From assembly GCF_018613855.1 (NCBI RefSeq), contig NZ_JAGGPK010000040.1, positions 1 through 64,000 on the forward strand: 64,000 nt of DNA, given 5' to 3'. Positions 43,979-52,605 of the stretch are shown here, one piece after another. Position 1 is the stretch's first letter, and every line of letters starts with the position of its first letter. The position numbers were made by a program, and so were the translations under genes. Under the pieces are notes generated by a model. It saw only the letters and a list, made by a program, of their open reading frames with translations, had not been told where the DNA came from and did not search any database. Origin of the DNA: Arthrobacter sp. ISL-30. GTDB lineage: Bacteria; Actinomycetota; Actinomycetes; Actinomycetales; Micrococcaceae.

Positions 43979-44518
43979 CTATTGGTCGTCCAGGCGGTTG
44001 TTATGGACGTCGCCATTCTCGCGCCTGGCGCGTTTCCTCAGGAGATAGGGGACAAGCGCGAGCAGGATCAACAGCACCAAGGCGATGATTCCACTCGCGG
44101 TCAATGCGGCGGTACGTCCCGCGACGACGTCGAAAACCAGTGTGGCGGTACACACCGTCAGCAGCCCCACGCCCGTCAAAGCCAGCTTGGTAATGACGTC
44201 GGCGGCGTTGACGAGCACTACCTTGACGTGCTGGCGGAACAAGTGTCGGTGGACACTGACTGGCAGGAGGATGAGGGCCGTGGTCAAGGCGGCCACCATG
44301 ACGTTCAAGAGGTAAAGGTTCACCTGGAAGTCGTCCAGCTCTGCGAACCGTGGCTGGAACGGCAGGGTGAGCAAGAAGCCTGCCAGGATCTGCACGCCTG
44401 TCTGGAGGACGCGCAACTCCTGCAGTAACTCCATCCAGTTACGGTCGTGCCGCTGATCCGGGGTCTCGTTCCTGGTATCAGGTGTGATGTCCTGTGCGTG
44501 ATACTCGGGATCAGCCAA
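43979..44518 (-). CDS. DUF6328 family membrane protein
   Basis: The protein has about four hydrophobic segments after a soluble start: ELLQELRVLQTGVQILAGFLL, LNVMVAALTTALILLPVSVH, ALTGVGLLTVCTATLVFDVV and ASGIIALVLLILLALVPYLL. These match the DUF6328 family. The best start is a TTG at 44518, which has a GGAGGTG ribosome binding site five bases away and gives 179 residues. A GTG at 44548 gives ten more residues but has no such site. The gene forms a short operon with DUF6766. Confidence 0.78.
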   Translation of the reverse strand: MADPEYHAQDITPDTRNETPDQRHDRNWMELLQELRVLQTGVQILAGFLLTLPFQPRFAELDDFQVNLYLLNVMVAALTTALILLPVSVHRHLFRQHVKVVLVNAADVITKLALTGVGLLTVCTATLVFDVVAGRTAALTASGIIALVLLILLALVPYLLRKRARRENGDVHNNRLDDQ

Positions 44519-44733
44519 GTCTTCACCTCCAGTTTTCGCCGCCACCACGGTAGTAGCAGCGGCACCCGTGCTTCAAGTACGTCCCAGCATGGCGCTGGTT
44601 CAGTGTTTATAAGTGTACTGATTATTTTGCTCCAAACGGTGGACTCGCGCCAAAAGCCGGACTACGGTCGAATACGTGGACGGCAGGAATATCCGTCCCT
44701 GAACTCAGAAATCCCTCGACGAGTAGGTGGACT

Positions 44734-45726
44734 ATGAGCGACCCACAGCAGCAAGATCAAGGCGGCCAGACCCAGGGGAGCCCAGCCCAGGGGAGCCCAG
44801 CCCAGGGGAGCCCGACCCAGGGCGGCCAGACTTCAGGAAACGCCCAAGGTTCGCCGCCGCAGGATCCGCGCGGCGCCTATCATTCCGAGCCCTTCCCCGC
44901 CCAGGAGCAGGAGCAGCCCGGCCTCACCACGGAAATGGAACCTAAGCCGGATCACGGTGAGCTGAGCTACGAGGGCCACGGACGCCTCGAAGGCAAGGCG
45001 GCGCTGATCACCGGGGGCGATTCGGGAATCGGACGGGCTGTCGCAATCGCCTTTGCCAGGGAGGGGGCCGACGTCGCCATCTCCTATCTTCCCGAAGAGG
45101 AAGCCGATGCGAAGGCAACGTCCGATCTCATCCAACAGGCGGGCAGGCGTTCCCTGCTGCTGGCGGGCGACGGGCGCGAAGAGCAGTTCAGCACGGAAAT
45201 TGTGGAGAAGACCGTCGGGGAATTCGGCAGGCTTGACGTCCTGGTCCTCAACGCGGCATACCAAAAGAACCGCGACAGCCTGGAATCCACGCCGACCGAA
45301 GAGTTCGACCGGGTGTTCAAGACGAACATCTACGCCCTGATGTGGACAGCCCAGGCCGCCCTGCCCCATCTCCGGCCCGGAGCCTCGATCATCACCACAT
45401 CCTCGATCCAGGCGTTCAACCCCTCACCCAACCTGATCGACTACGCCATGACCAAGGCAGCACAGGTGGCCTTCACCAAGGCCCTGGCCCTGGAGCTCGG
45501 TCCCAAAGGCATCCGCGTCAATGCGGTGGCCCCGGGTCCGATCTGGACGCCCCTCATCCCCGCCACTGAATGGCCGGACAAGCTGACCAAGTTTGGCCAG
45601 GACACTCCGTTGGGTCGGGCGGGGCAACCGGCGGAACTCGCTCCGGCCTATGTACTGCTTGCCTCCGACGAAGGCTCGTACATTTCCGGCGCGGTGCTGC
45701 CCGTGACGGGAGGCAAGGGACTCTAG
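44734..45726 (+). CDS. Short-chain dehydrogenase/reductase with repetitive N-terminal leader
   Basis: Residues 80-330 form an SDR: Rossmann motif ALITGGDSGIGRAVAIAF, NAAYQ (for NNAG), catalytic Ser-Tyr-Lys in ITTSSIQAFNPSPNLIDYAMTKAA and PGPIWTPLIPA. The roughly 80-residue leader is disordered, Gln/Gly/Pro-rich, with three QGSPA repeats encoded by a 15-bp tandem. It resembles the YghA/YhdF group of general-stress SDRs, whose substrates are poorly known. The leader is longer than in typical members. Confidence 0.87.
   Translation: MSDPQQQDQGGQTQGSPAQGSPAQGSPTQGGQTSGNAQGSPPQDPRGAYHSEPFPAQEQEQPGLTTEMEPKPDHGELSYEGHGRLEGKAALITGGDSGIGRAVAIAFAREGADVAISYLPEEEADAKATSDLIQQAGRRSLLLAGDGREEQFSTEIVEKTVGEFGRLDVLVLNAAYQKNRDSLESTPTEEFDRVFKTNIYALMWTAQAALPHLRPGASIITTSSIQAFNPSPNLIDYAMTKAAQVAFTKALALELGPKGIRVNAVAPGPIWTPLIPATEWPDKLTKFGQDTPLGRAGQPAELAPAYVLLASDEGSYISGAVLPVTGGKGL
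44771..44815. repeat. 15-bp tandem repeat in the SDR leader
   Basis: The unit CCCAGGGGAGCCCAG is repeated three times (44771-44785, 44786-44800, 44801-44815; the last with small changes). It keeps frame and encodes the repeated QGSPA segment. Copy number may vary between strains by slippage. Confidence 0.88.
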
Positions 45727-45806
45727 GCAGCTCATTGGGTATCCCGCGAACTTTGGCAATTCATCGTCTACCCAGCGCCAATCCGGGTTCTACATAAGGA
45801 GGAACA

Positions 45807-46352
45807 GTGGATCAGGATCGTAAAGACCCTAATGAAGAAGTGGGTGGCTACGGAACCCCCACCGCCGAGCAGGAAGCCGGCGAAGGAAAACAGTTCGCCC
45901 AGCCGCGCGAAGAAGAGGCATTCGACGAGGCCGGACTCAACCAGGGCGCGCCGGACGGCGAGACCTATCCGAGCGGAGCTCCTGACTTGAGCCATTTGGG
46001 CACGGAGGAACGGGACAGCGCGGGCGAGCCCGGAGCTGGCCGCTTCGGAGGCATAGATGACCAATCCAAGGCCGAGTCGGAAAGCGATGCGCCGGGCTTC
46101 CAGAACCTGCCCACTGATCCCGGCTCCCTGGGCGAGTCGGGTGAGCAGCCGGTGCCGCGGGAGGCCACTCTCCCTTCCTCCGAGGCCGAAATGGATGAGG
46201 GGAATACCGAAGGTACGGAACCCGGACGGCCGTATTCGTCCGAGCCGGAGGAGGACGCCGCGGGCTTGCCTGAGGGCGACGGCACGGGTTTACCGGACGA
46301 GAGGTCACCTCGCGACGACCAGGAGGCTGGCGAAAGGTTCGACGCCGGATAG
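45807..46352 (+). CDS. Acidic, intrinsically disordered protein
   Basis: The GTG start at 45807 follows an AAGGAGGA site. The 181-residue product is very rich in Glu, Gly, Asp and Pro, with almost no hydrophobic clusters and a single Trp-less sequence; examples are EEEAFDEAGLNQGAPDGET and RPYSSEPEEDAAGLPEGDG. Composition is like hydrophilin-type stress proteins, and it follows the stress-type SDR by 80 bases. No family is recognised, and function is unknown. Confidence 0.7.
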   Translation: MDQDRKDPNEEVGGYGTPTAEQEAGEGKQFAQPREEEAFDEAGLNQGAPDGETYPSGAPDLSHLGTEERDSAGEPGAGRFGGIDDQSKAESESDAPGFQNLPTDPGSLGESGEQPVPREATLPSSEAEMDEGNTEGTEPGRPYSSEPEEDAAGLPEGDGTGLPDERSPRDDQEAGERFDAG

Positions 46353-46353
46353 G

Positions 46354-47709
46354 TCAGCGGCGTTTCTTCGCCTGGCGCTTCGCTGCTGCGTTCATCGCGG
46401 CCTTTGCTGCCGGGGGCAGTCCTGTGGTCTCCGCTTCGGGCTCTGCCGCGGTGTCACGGGCCTTGGCTACGGCCTTCATGCCGTGGTAGATCACCAGCGC
46501 CGCCGCGGAACCGAGGGCGATCCCAGTGAACTGCAATTCGCCCACTGTCCAGGTGTAATCCGCGATTCCGATAATCAGGGAGACGGCGGCGGTAGTGAGA
46601 TTGATGGGGCTGGAGAAATTGACTTTGTTCTGGACCCAGATTTTGACGCCCAGGATGCCGATCATGCCGTACAGCATCGTTGCGGCACCGCCAAGCACTC
46701 CCGGTGGGACCGTGGCGATGAGTTCACCGAACTTGGGCGAGAAGCTGAGCAGGATCGCGAAACCACCGGCAACCCAGTAGGCGGCCGTGGAATAGACCTT
46801 CGTGGCCGCCATAACGCCGATGTTCTCGGCGTACGTGGTGGTGCCGGAACCGCCACCCATTCCGGCCAGGACGGTGGCGGCGCCGTCGGCCAGGAGCGCG
46901 CGTCCGGAGACGCCGTCGAGGTTTTGTCCCGTCATTGCGGCGACTGACTTCACGTGTCCGATGTTCTCCGCCACCAGCACCAGTACCACCGGTACGAAGA
47001 GGCCCAGGACGCCCAGGTGGAACTCGGGCAACTGGAATTGCGGGAGCCCGATCCAGGCAGCGGCGTCCATCTTGTCGTAGTTCACTTCGCCTCGGATCAT
47101 AGCGACGAGGTAGCCGACCACCACGCCCACCAGGATGCTGAGGCGGCCAAGGATCCCTCGGAAGAGCACGCTGACCACGATGATGGTGACCAGCGTGACG
47201 AGGGCGGTCACCGGAGCCGCATTGAAGTTGTTCTTGGCGGCCGGGGCAAGGTTCAGGCCGATCAGGGCCACAATAGCTCCGGTGACGATCGGCGGCATGA
47301 GGCGGTTGATCCATTCCGCGCCAAAACGCTGGACTATCGCCCCGATCAGGGCGAGGACGACGCCGGCAAGCACCACGCCGCCCAAGGCGCCAGGGACGCC
47401 GAACTGCTGCTGCGACGCCATGACCGGCGCGATGAAGGCAAAGCTCGATCCAAGGTAGCTGGGAACCCTGCCCCGGGTGATGACAAGGAACAGCAGCGTG
47501 CCGATACCGGAAAAGAAGAGGGTGGTGGCAGGGGGCATGCCGGTCAGGATAGGAACCAGGAACGTGGCCCCGAACATGGCAACGACGTGCTGCATGCCCA
47601 CGCCGATGGTCAGTGGCCACGCCAGGCGTTCCCCGGGTGCCACGACGTGGCCCGGACGGATCGTCTTTCCATCGCCGTGAACAGTCCATTTGGTGCCGAG
47701 CATGCTCAT
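46354..47709 (-). CDS. NCS2-family uracil/xanthine permease
   Basis: The 451-residue protein belongs to the nucleobase-cation symporter 2 family. About fourteen helices are expected. Family sequence is visible in LTIGVGMQHVVAMFGATFLVP (helix 1), GMGGGSGTTTYAENIGVMAATKV (the helix 10 motif region) and VLVAENIGHVKSV. It resembles UraA/PyrP and RutG, so uracil is the likeliest substrate. A GGAGGG site precedes the ATG. It is divergent from a RutE-like gene, which fits pyrimidine use. The Lys/Arg-rich tail is cytosolic. Confidence 0.88.
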   Translation of the reverse strand: MSMLGTKWTVHGDGKTIRPGHVVAPGERLAWPLTIGVGMQHVVAMFGATFLVPILTGMPPATTLFFSGIGTLLFLVITRGRVPSYLGSSFAFIAPVMASQQQFGVPGALGGVVLAGVVLALIGAIVQRFGAEWINRLMPPIVTGAIVALIGLNLAPAAKNNFNAAPVTALVTLVTIIVVSVLFRGILGRLSILVGVVVGYLVAMIRGEVNYDKMDAAAWIGLPQFQLPEFHLGVLGLFVPVVLVLVAENIGHVKSVAAMTGQNLDGVSGRALLADGAATVLAGMGGGSGTTTYAENIGVMAATKVYSTAAYWVAGGFAILLSFSPKFGELIATVPPGVLGGAATMLYGMIGILGVKIWVQNKVNFSSPINLTTAAVSLIIGIADYTWTVGELQFTGIALGSAAALVIYHGMKAVAKARDTAAEPEAETTGLPPAAKAAMNAAAKRQAKKRR

Positions 47710-47901
47710 GGGGGAGCCCTCCCAGGGAGTGGTGGTTGGTATTCGGGAGCAACATTACCGCTGGCGGGGGTCGGATTGGCCTTTCCTGTTCGGGCTGAAC
47801 CTCGGGTTTATGTGCGCAACGTCACCCTTGCGGTGGGAAGAGGCCGAGGCCGGGGGGAGTTGGACTCATCGAAGCCGGAAGTCCCACGAGAGGTACGCGA
47901 A

Positions 47902-48507
47902 ATGACTATCGCCCACGAAGAAGCAGTGATTGACGCCGCAGCAGTAGACGCCATCTTTGCCGAAGCCCGCACCGCCAACTCCTTCTCCGGTGAAGTCACC
48001 GAGGAGCAGGCCCGCGCGATCTATGAACTGACTAAGTTCGGTCCCACCGCCTTCAACTCGCAGCCGTTGCGCGTGACGTATGTCCGGACGGACGAAGCCC
48101 GCGCACGGCTGGTGGACACCCTCTCTGCCGGCAACAAGGCCAAGACTGCATCCGCTCCGCTGGTCGCAATCCTCAGCTACGACACTGCCTGGCAGGAACA
48201 GTGGGACAAGTTCCTCCCGGTCTACACGGCCCCCAAGGGCATGTATGACGGCAACCCCCAATTCGCGGCCGAAACGGGCAACAACAACGCCCACCTCCAG
48301 GCCGGCTATTTCATCCTGGCCGTGCGCTCACTCGGCTTCGCGGCCGGACCCATGACTGGCGCCGACTTCTCCGCCATCGATGCAGCCTTCTTCCCTGAAG
48401 GCGGGCAGAAGAGCTTCCTCGTGGTGAACATCGGCCAGCCGGGTCCCGACGCCTGGGGCGAGGCCAAGCCCAAGTTCGCCTACGAGGACGTCGTCCGGAC
48501 CGTCTAG
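47902..48507 (+). CDS. Nitroreductase-family protein, RutE-like malonic semialdehyde reductase
   Basis: The 201-residue product is of the nitroreductase fold and closest in pattern to RutE/YdfG-partner malonic semialdehyde reductases: FGPTAFNSQPLRVTYVR, LSYDTAWQEQWDKFLP, ETGNNNAHLQAGYFILAVRSLG and FLVVNIGQPG. RutE reduces malonic semialdehyde from uracil breakdown to 3-hydroxypropionate. The other rut genes are not here. Divergent placement next to a uracil-type permease supports the idea. The ATG at 47902 follows a GAGAGG site; a much longer in-frame reading to the left is antisense to the permease and rejected. Confidence 0.82.
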   Translation: MTIAHEEAVIDAAAVDAIFAEARTANSFSGEVTEEQARAIYELTKFGPTAFNSQPLRVTYVRTDEARARLVDTLSAGNKAKTASAPLVAILSYDTAWQEQWDKFLPVYTAPKGMYDGNPQFAAETGNNNAHLQAGYFILAVRSLGFAAGPMTGADFSAIDAAFFPEGGQKSFLVVNIGQPGPDAWGEAKPKFAYEDVVRTV

Positions 48508-48538
48508 AGGCCGAGGCGCCAAACAAGTTAAAAAGCGA

Positions 48539-48574
48539 GTGCCTCCGACATGATGGGGGACACATCGGAGGCAC
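48539..48574. terminator. Bidirectional hairpin between convergent genes
   Basis: GTGCCTCCGA (48539-48548) pairs with TCGGAGGCAC (48565-48574) around a G-rich loop; flanking A- and T-rich bases lie on both sides (GTTAAAAAGC before, TTACAGATTATCTTTT after). It lies between the nitroreductase and phosphoglucomutase stops and suits termination in both directions. Confidence 0.72.
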
Positions 48575-48686
48575 CGCACTTACAGATTATCTTTTCATCC
48601 GCGCCGGGGCACTAGTTGATTTGTGCAATGTGGATAAATTCCGCCGTCGGCCACACCCAGCCTGTCAGGGCAGATCCTGACGCGAG

Positions 48687-50345
48687 CTAGGAGATCACGG
48701 CATCCACAAGGGCCTTGGCTTCCGCCTGGACCGTGGCAAGGTGATCGGCTCCCTTGAAGGACTCCGCGTAGATCTTGTAGACGTCCTCGGTTCCGGACGG
48801 CCGGGCCGCAAACCATGCATTTTCGGTGACCACCTTGAGGCCGCCGATCGGGGCGCCGTTGCCGGGTGCCTCCGTCAGCTTCGCCATGATGGTCTCGCCG
48901 GCGAGTTCTGTTGCCGTGACATCCGACGGCGACAGCTTGCCGAGGGCGGCTTTCTGCTCGCGCGTTGCAGCGGCGTCGATTCGGGCATACACGGGGGCGC
49001 CGAACTGGTCGGTCAGGCCCTTGTACAGCTGGCTGGGAGACTTGCCCGTGACCGCCGTGATCTCCGAGGCCAGGAGGGCCAGCAGGATGCCGTCCTTGTC
49101 TGTGGTCCAGACGCCGCCGTCGCGCTTGTTGAAAGCAGCTCCCGCGGACTCTTCCCCACCGAAGGCTCCTTCGCCGGAGAGAAGACCGGGCACGAACCAC
49201 TTGAAGCCCACCGGTACCTCAACGAGTTTGCGGCCCAGGCCTGCGGCCACGCGGTCAATGATCGATGACGACACGAGGGTTTTGCCCACTACCGATTCCG
49301 GGTTCCAGCCGCTGCGGTTGCGGTAGAGGTAGTCGATCGCGACGGCGAGGTAGTGGTTCGGGTTCATGAGTCCGCCGTCAGGAGTGACGATACCGTGGCG
49401 GTCCGCGTCGGCGTCGTTGCCGGTGGCGACGTCGAAGGCCGCGGCTGATCCGCCGTCGGACATTCTCTTGATCAGCGAGGCCATGGCGGACGGCGACGAG
49501 CAGTCCATGCGGATCTTCTCGTCCCAGTCGAGGGTCATGAACGCCCACTGGGGGTCCACCGTGGGGTTCACCACCGTCAGGTTCAGTTGGTGGCGATCGC
49601 CGATCTCGCCCCAGTAGTCCACCGAGGCGCCGCCCATGGGATCAGCTCCGATGCGGACACCAGCGTTGCGGATGGCCTCAAGGTCCAGGACGGAGGGGAG
49701 GTCGTCCACGTAGCTGCTCAGGAAGTCGAATTTGCCGGTGGTTTCGGCGTTGAGCGCGTCATTCAGGGGGATTCGCTTGACGCCGCGCAGGCCGTTTTGG
49801 AGGAGTTCGTTGGCGCGGCTGGCGATCCACCCGGTGGCGTCGGTGTCTGCCGGACCGCCATGCGGCGGGTTGTATTTGAAGCCGCCGTCTTGCGGCGGGT
49901 TGTGGCTGGGGGTGACAACTATGCCGTCGGCTTGCGGCGCCCCGGCCGGAGCGTTCCTGTTGTGGGCCAGGATGGCGTGGCTGAGGGCCGGGGTGGGCGT
50001 GTAGCCGTGCCTGGCGTCAATCAGGACGTAGACGCCGTTCGCGGCCAGGACCTCCAGGGCGGAGTTTTGCGCGGGCTCGCTCAGGGCGTGGGTGTCCTTG
50101 GCCAGGTAGAGGGGGCCGGTGATGCCCTGGCCTGCGCGGTATTCCACAATGGCCTGGGTGATGGCAACGATGTGCGCTTCGTTGAAGGATGCCTTAAGGC
50201 TGGAGCCTCTGTGTCCAGAGGTTCCAAAGGCCACGCGCTGCCCCGGATCATCGAGATCCGGAGTGACGTCGTAATAGGCGTCCAGAAGGGCGGTGAGGTC
50301 TACAAGGTCCTGGGGAAGGGCAACAGTGCCCGCACGGCTAGCCAT
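48687..50345 (-). CDS. pgm: Phosphoglucomutase, alpha-D-glucose-phosphate specific
   Basis: The 552-residue enzyme (E. coli Pgm is 546) interconverts glucose-1-phosphate and glucose-6-phosphate for glycogen, trehalose and wall sugar synthesis. The active phosphoserine is S147 in [24 protein letters not shown] lies near the start, the metal-binding [16 protein letters not shown] is central, and [16 protein letters not shown] is the phosphate-binding end. The start at ATG 50345 gives the family N-terminus. A longer frame to 50441 is not supported. Confidence 0.95.
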   Translation of the reverse strand: MASRAGTVALPQDLVDLTALLDAYYDVTPDLDDPGQRVAFGTSGHRGSSLKASFNEAHIVAITQAIVEYRAGQGITGPLYLAKDTHALSEPAQNSALEVLAANGVYVLIDARHGYTPTPALSHAILAHNRNAPAGAPQADGIVVTPSHNPPQDGGFKYNPPHGGPADTDATGWIASRANELLQNGLRGVKRIPLNDALNAETTGKFDFLSSYVDDLPSVLDLEAIRNAGVRIGADPMGGASVDYWGEIGDRHQLNLTVVNPTVDPQWAFMTLDWDEKIRMDCSSPSAMASLIKRMSDGGSAAAFDVATGNDADADRHGIVTPDGGLMNPNHYLAVAIDYLYRNRSGWNPESVVGKTLVSSSIIDRVAAGLGRKLVEVPVGFKWFVPGLLSGEGAFGGEESAGAAFNKRDGGVWTTDKDGILLALLASEITAVTGKSPSQLYKGLTDQFGAPVYARIDAAATREQKAALGKLSPSDVTATELAGETIMAKLTEAPGNGAPIGGLKVVTENAWFAARPSGTEDVYKIYAESFKGADHLATVQAEAKALVDAVIS

Positions 50346-50559
50346 GGCTCCAGCATGCCAGACGTCGCAAAAAGCTGGCGGAACATGTCCGCAAATCGGC
50401 CCCTGTGACGCAGAATGTCGGCTTTTCCACCGGATTTTCACCTCTCGTTAACCTCAGCCGGAACGCCGTCGCCTGCCAATGTGATCCAGATTGCTGAACT
50501 GGCTTATCTCTGCTCCCTAGCGTGGCAGTTACAGAGACATCTGTGAAAGGAGAAAGTCG

Positions 50560-51015
50560 ATGTCACAGTCACATGCCACGGCATATCCGAGCCGTGCACT
50601 TCCTGGAACGTGGGGACGGCGCCTGGTCGCAGGCCTTGTGGGTGGCCTGGCTGGAGGCCTTGTCTTCGGGGCGATCATGGCGGCGACGGGAATGCTTCCG
50701 ATGGTCGCGTCCCTGGTCGGCTCGTCCTCGCCGTTGGTGGGCTTCGGCGTCCACCTCGTCATTTCGGTCCTGATCGGTTTGGGGCTCACATTGCCGTTTG
50801 CACGGCTGCTGTCCGGATATGGCCGATCACTCCTGGTGGGCTTGGCCTATGGAGCCCTCTGGTGGATCCTTGGACCGCTCGTCATCATGCCTGCGATGCT
50901 GGGAATGCCGCTGTTCGTCATGGACGGCATGGCCCTCATGTCGCTCGTCGGGCACCTTGCCTATGGGGTTATTCTGGCTCTGACCGCTGCGCGGCTGCTC
51001 CGGAGCCGCGCATGA
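50560..51015 (+). CDS. Four-helix membrane protein in an operon with a Crp/Fnr regulator
   Basis: The ATG at 50560 follows AAAGGAG. The 151-residue product has four hydrophobic segments (about 24-46, 57-80, 88-110, 118-146), with small residues and repeated GLxGG. I do not recognise a family with confidence. The stop overlaps the regulator gene by four bases (ATGA), so the pair is co-translated. The regulator may control this protein, or respond to its activity. Confidence 0.75.
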   Translation: MSQSHATAYPSRALPGTWGRRLVAGLVGGLAGGLVFGAIMAATGMLPMVASLVGSSSPLVGFGVHLVISVLIGLGLTLPFARLLSGYGRSLLVGLAYGALWWILGPLVIMPAMLGMPLFVMDGMALMSLVGHLAYGVILALTAARLLRSRA

Positions 51016-51797
51016 ACGAAGCCTGCGGCGTCCGGCTGGCAGCCTCCCTCGAGAGACCGCCACCCTGGACGCCGTTCGACCAGGAGGCTGCATACCCGAT
51101 GCCTTTGTCCGCCGAGCATTTCAGCTGCCTGAGCGAGGTGGACCTCTTCGCCGACCTCTCCGCCGCGGAGATGGCCGAAATGGATCGCATGCTGCCCGCA
51201 CACCGCGTCGCACGCGGCGAACTTGTCTATAGCCAGAGCCAGCCCATGACCGCCCTTTTCGTCTTGAAGCAGGGCAGGGTGCGCATCTTCCGGGTGGCCG
51301 AGGACGGCAAAGCCCTCACCATGGCAATCCTGGAACCGGGTGCCGTCTTTGGCGAGATGTTGCTCGTGGGCCAGCGGATGTACGACAACTATGCGGAGGC
51401 TATAGAAGACTCAATGATCTGCCAGATGAGTGCGGCCGAGGTTGAACGCTACCTGCTTTCGGATCCGCGCATCGCAGTTCGCATCTCCCGGCTGCTCGGC
51501 GAGCAGGTGGCGAAACTGCAGGCTCGCCTGGCGGACCTGGCCCTGCTTCCCCTGCCTGCCCGCGCCGCCTCCATGCTGCTGGACCTCGCAGAGGCTGCAC
51601 CCGCCTCCCGATTCGGGCTTGCCCCCTCTGTTCGGCTCACGCACGAACAGCTCGCAGGGCTGCTGGGCGCCACTCGCGAGGCGACGAGCAAGGCGATGGC
51701 AGACCTCGCTTCCCAACGCCTGGTACGGCAGGGGCGCGGCCGAATAGTCATCCAGGACCTCAAGGGCCTGCGTGACGTAGCAGGGCGCACGGCCTGA
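51012..51797 (+). CDS. Crp/Fnr-family transcriptional regulator
   Basis: The 261-residue protein has a cyclic-nucleotide-binding-like barrel at about 45-160 (LFVLKQGRVRIFR, ILEPGAVFGEMLLVG) and a C-terminal winged helix (LTHEQLAGLLGATREATSKAMADLASQRLV). The barrel lacks an obvious cAMP Arg-Ser pair, and there is no N-terminal cysteine cluster as in FNR, so the effector is unclear. The start overlaps the membrane protein stop. Confidence 0.85.
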   Translation: MNEACGVRLAASLERPPPWTPFDQEAAYPMPLSAEHFSCLSEVDLFADLSAAEMAEMDRMLPAHRVARGELVYSQSQPMTALFVLKQGRVRIFRVAEDGKALTMAILEPGAVFGEMLLVGQRMYDNYAEAIEDSMICQMSAAEVERYLLSDPRIAVRISRLLGEQVAKLQARLADLALLPLPARAASMLLDLAEAAPASRFGLAPSVRLTHEQLAGLLGATREATSKAMADLASQRLVRQGRGRIVIQDLKGLRDVAGRTA

Positions 51798-51867
51798 CGA
51801 GTTCCAGGGATGCCAGGCATATTCGGCGGCGGTAGTGTGGCAGCAGGCACGGAAGAGGGGATAATCC

Positions 51868-52605
51868 ATGAACGCGCAGCCAGGCAAGGACGACGCCGAT
51901 GCTCCCAAGGACGGCAGTGGGACTCAGGATAGCGGTGGGACTCAGGACAGCAGTGGGACTCAGGACAGCAGTGGAACCCGCGACACCCTGGGCATGCCGG
52001 AAGGCTACCAGCCGCCGTCGTACATTCCCCCCACTGGAGAAACGGCCGATTCCACAGGCCGAGGGCAGGGGAGTGACTTCCCGCCACCTCTGCCACCCTC
52101 GCGGTACGGCGCCCAGCATGGCCAGGACCAGCCCGCCCAGTACGGCCAGGACCAGCCCGCCCAGTACGGCCAGCCACCGGTGAGCCCTTATGGACAAAAC
52201 CAGCCGGGCCAGCCGCCCGTGAGCCCTTATGGACAAGGCCAGTATGGCCAGCCGGGCCAGCCGCCCTACGGGCAGGCCCAGTCTCCCTACGGGCAGCCCC
52301 CTGTCAGTCCGTATGGACCGCCAGGCTATGGGCAGCCGGGCTATTACGGCATGCCTGTTGAGCCCAAGGGAATGAGCATCGCCAGCCTTGTTTGCGGCCT
52401 TGCTTCAGTATTCCTGGGATGGTTCATCCTGCCGCAGCTGGCGGCAATCGTCCTGGGCCACCTCGCGCTTCGCAGGGAACCGTCGGGCAAGGCGATGTCT
52501 ATCACGGGACTTGCCCTGGGCTACGTGTGCCTCCTGGGCTATGGCCTGTTCTGGATCTTCGTCATAGTCTTCGCGGCACAATACAGCGGGGGCCTCTACC
52601 CGTAG
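51868..52605 (+). CDS. DUF4190 membrane protein with low-complexity repeats
   Basis: The 245-residue protein has a disordered N-terminal 165 residues and a C-terminal DUF4190 domain of two membrane helices (MSIASLVCGLASVFLGWFI; MSITGLALGYVCLLGYGLFW). The leader includes a sixfold-length Ser/Gly-Thr-Gln-Asp repeat (four 18-bp units, 51913-51984), then QPAQYGQD and QPPVSPYGQ repeats rich in Pro, Gln, Tyr and Gly. Such tails are common in actinobacterial envelope proteins and may mediate weak interactions. Function unknown. The end overlaps the convergent amidase by ten bases. Confidence 0.83.
   Translation: MNAQPGKDDADAPKDGSGTQDSGGTQDSSGTQDSSGTRDTLGMPEGYQPPSYIPPTGETADSTGRGQGSDFPPPLPPSRYGAQHGQDQPAQYGQDQPAQYGQPPVSPYGQNQPGQPPVSPYGQGQYGQPGQPPYGQAQSPYGQPPVSPYGPPGYGQPGYYGMPVEPKGMSIASLVCGLASVFLGWFILPQLAAIVLGHLALRREPSGKAMSITGLALGYVCLLGYGLFWIFVIVFAAQYSGGLYP

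Noticed and set aside
46954..47901. Long upstream extension of the nitroreductase frame
   Set aside because: It is antisense to the NCS2 permease, rich in Asp/Gly/His as expected for a shadow frame; a good start with ribosome binding site exists at 47902.
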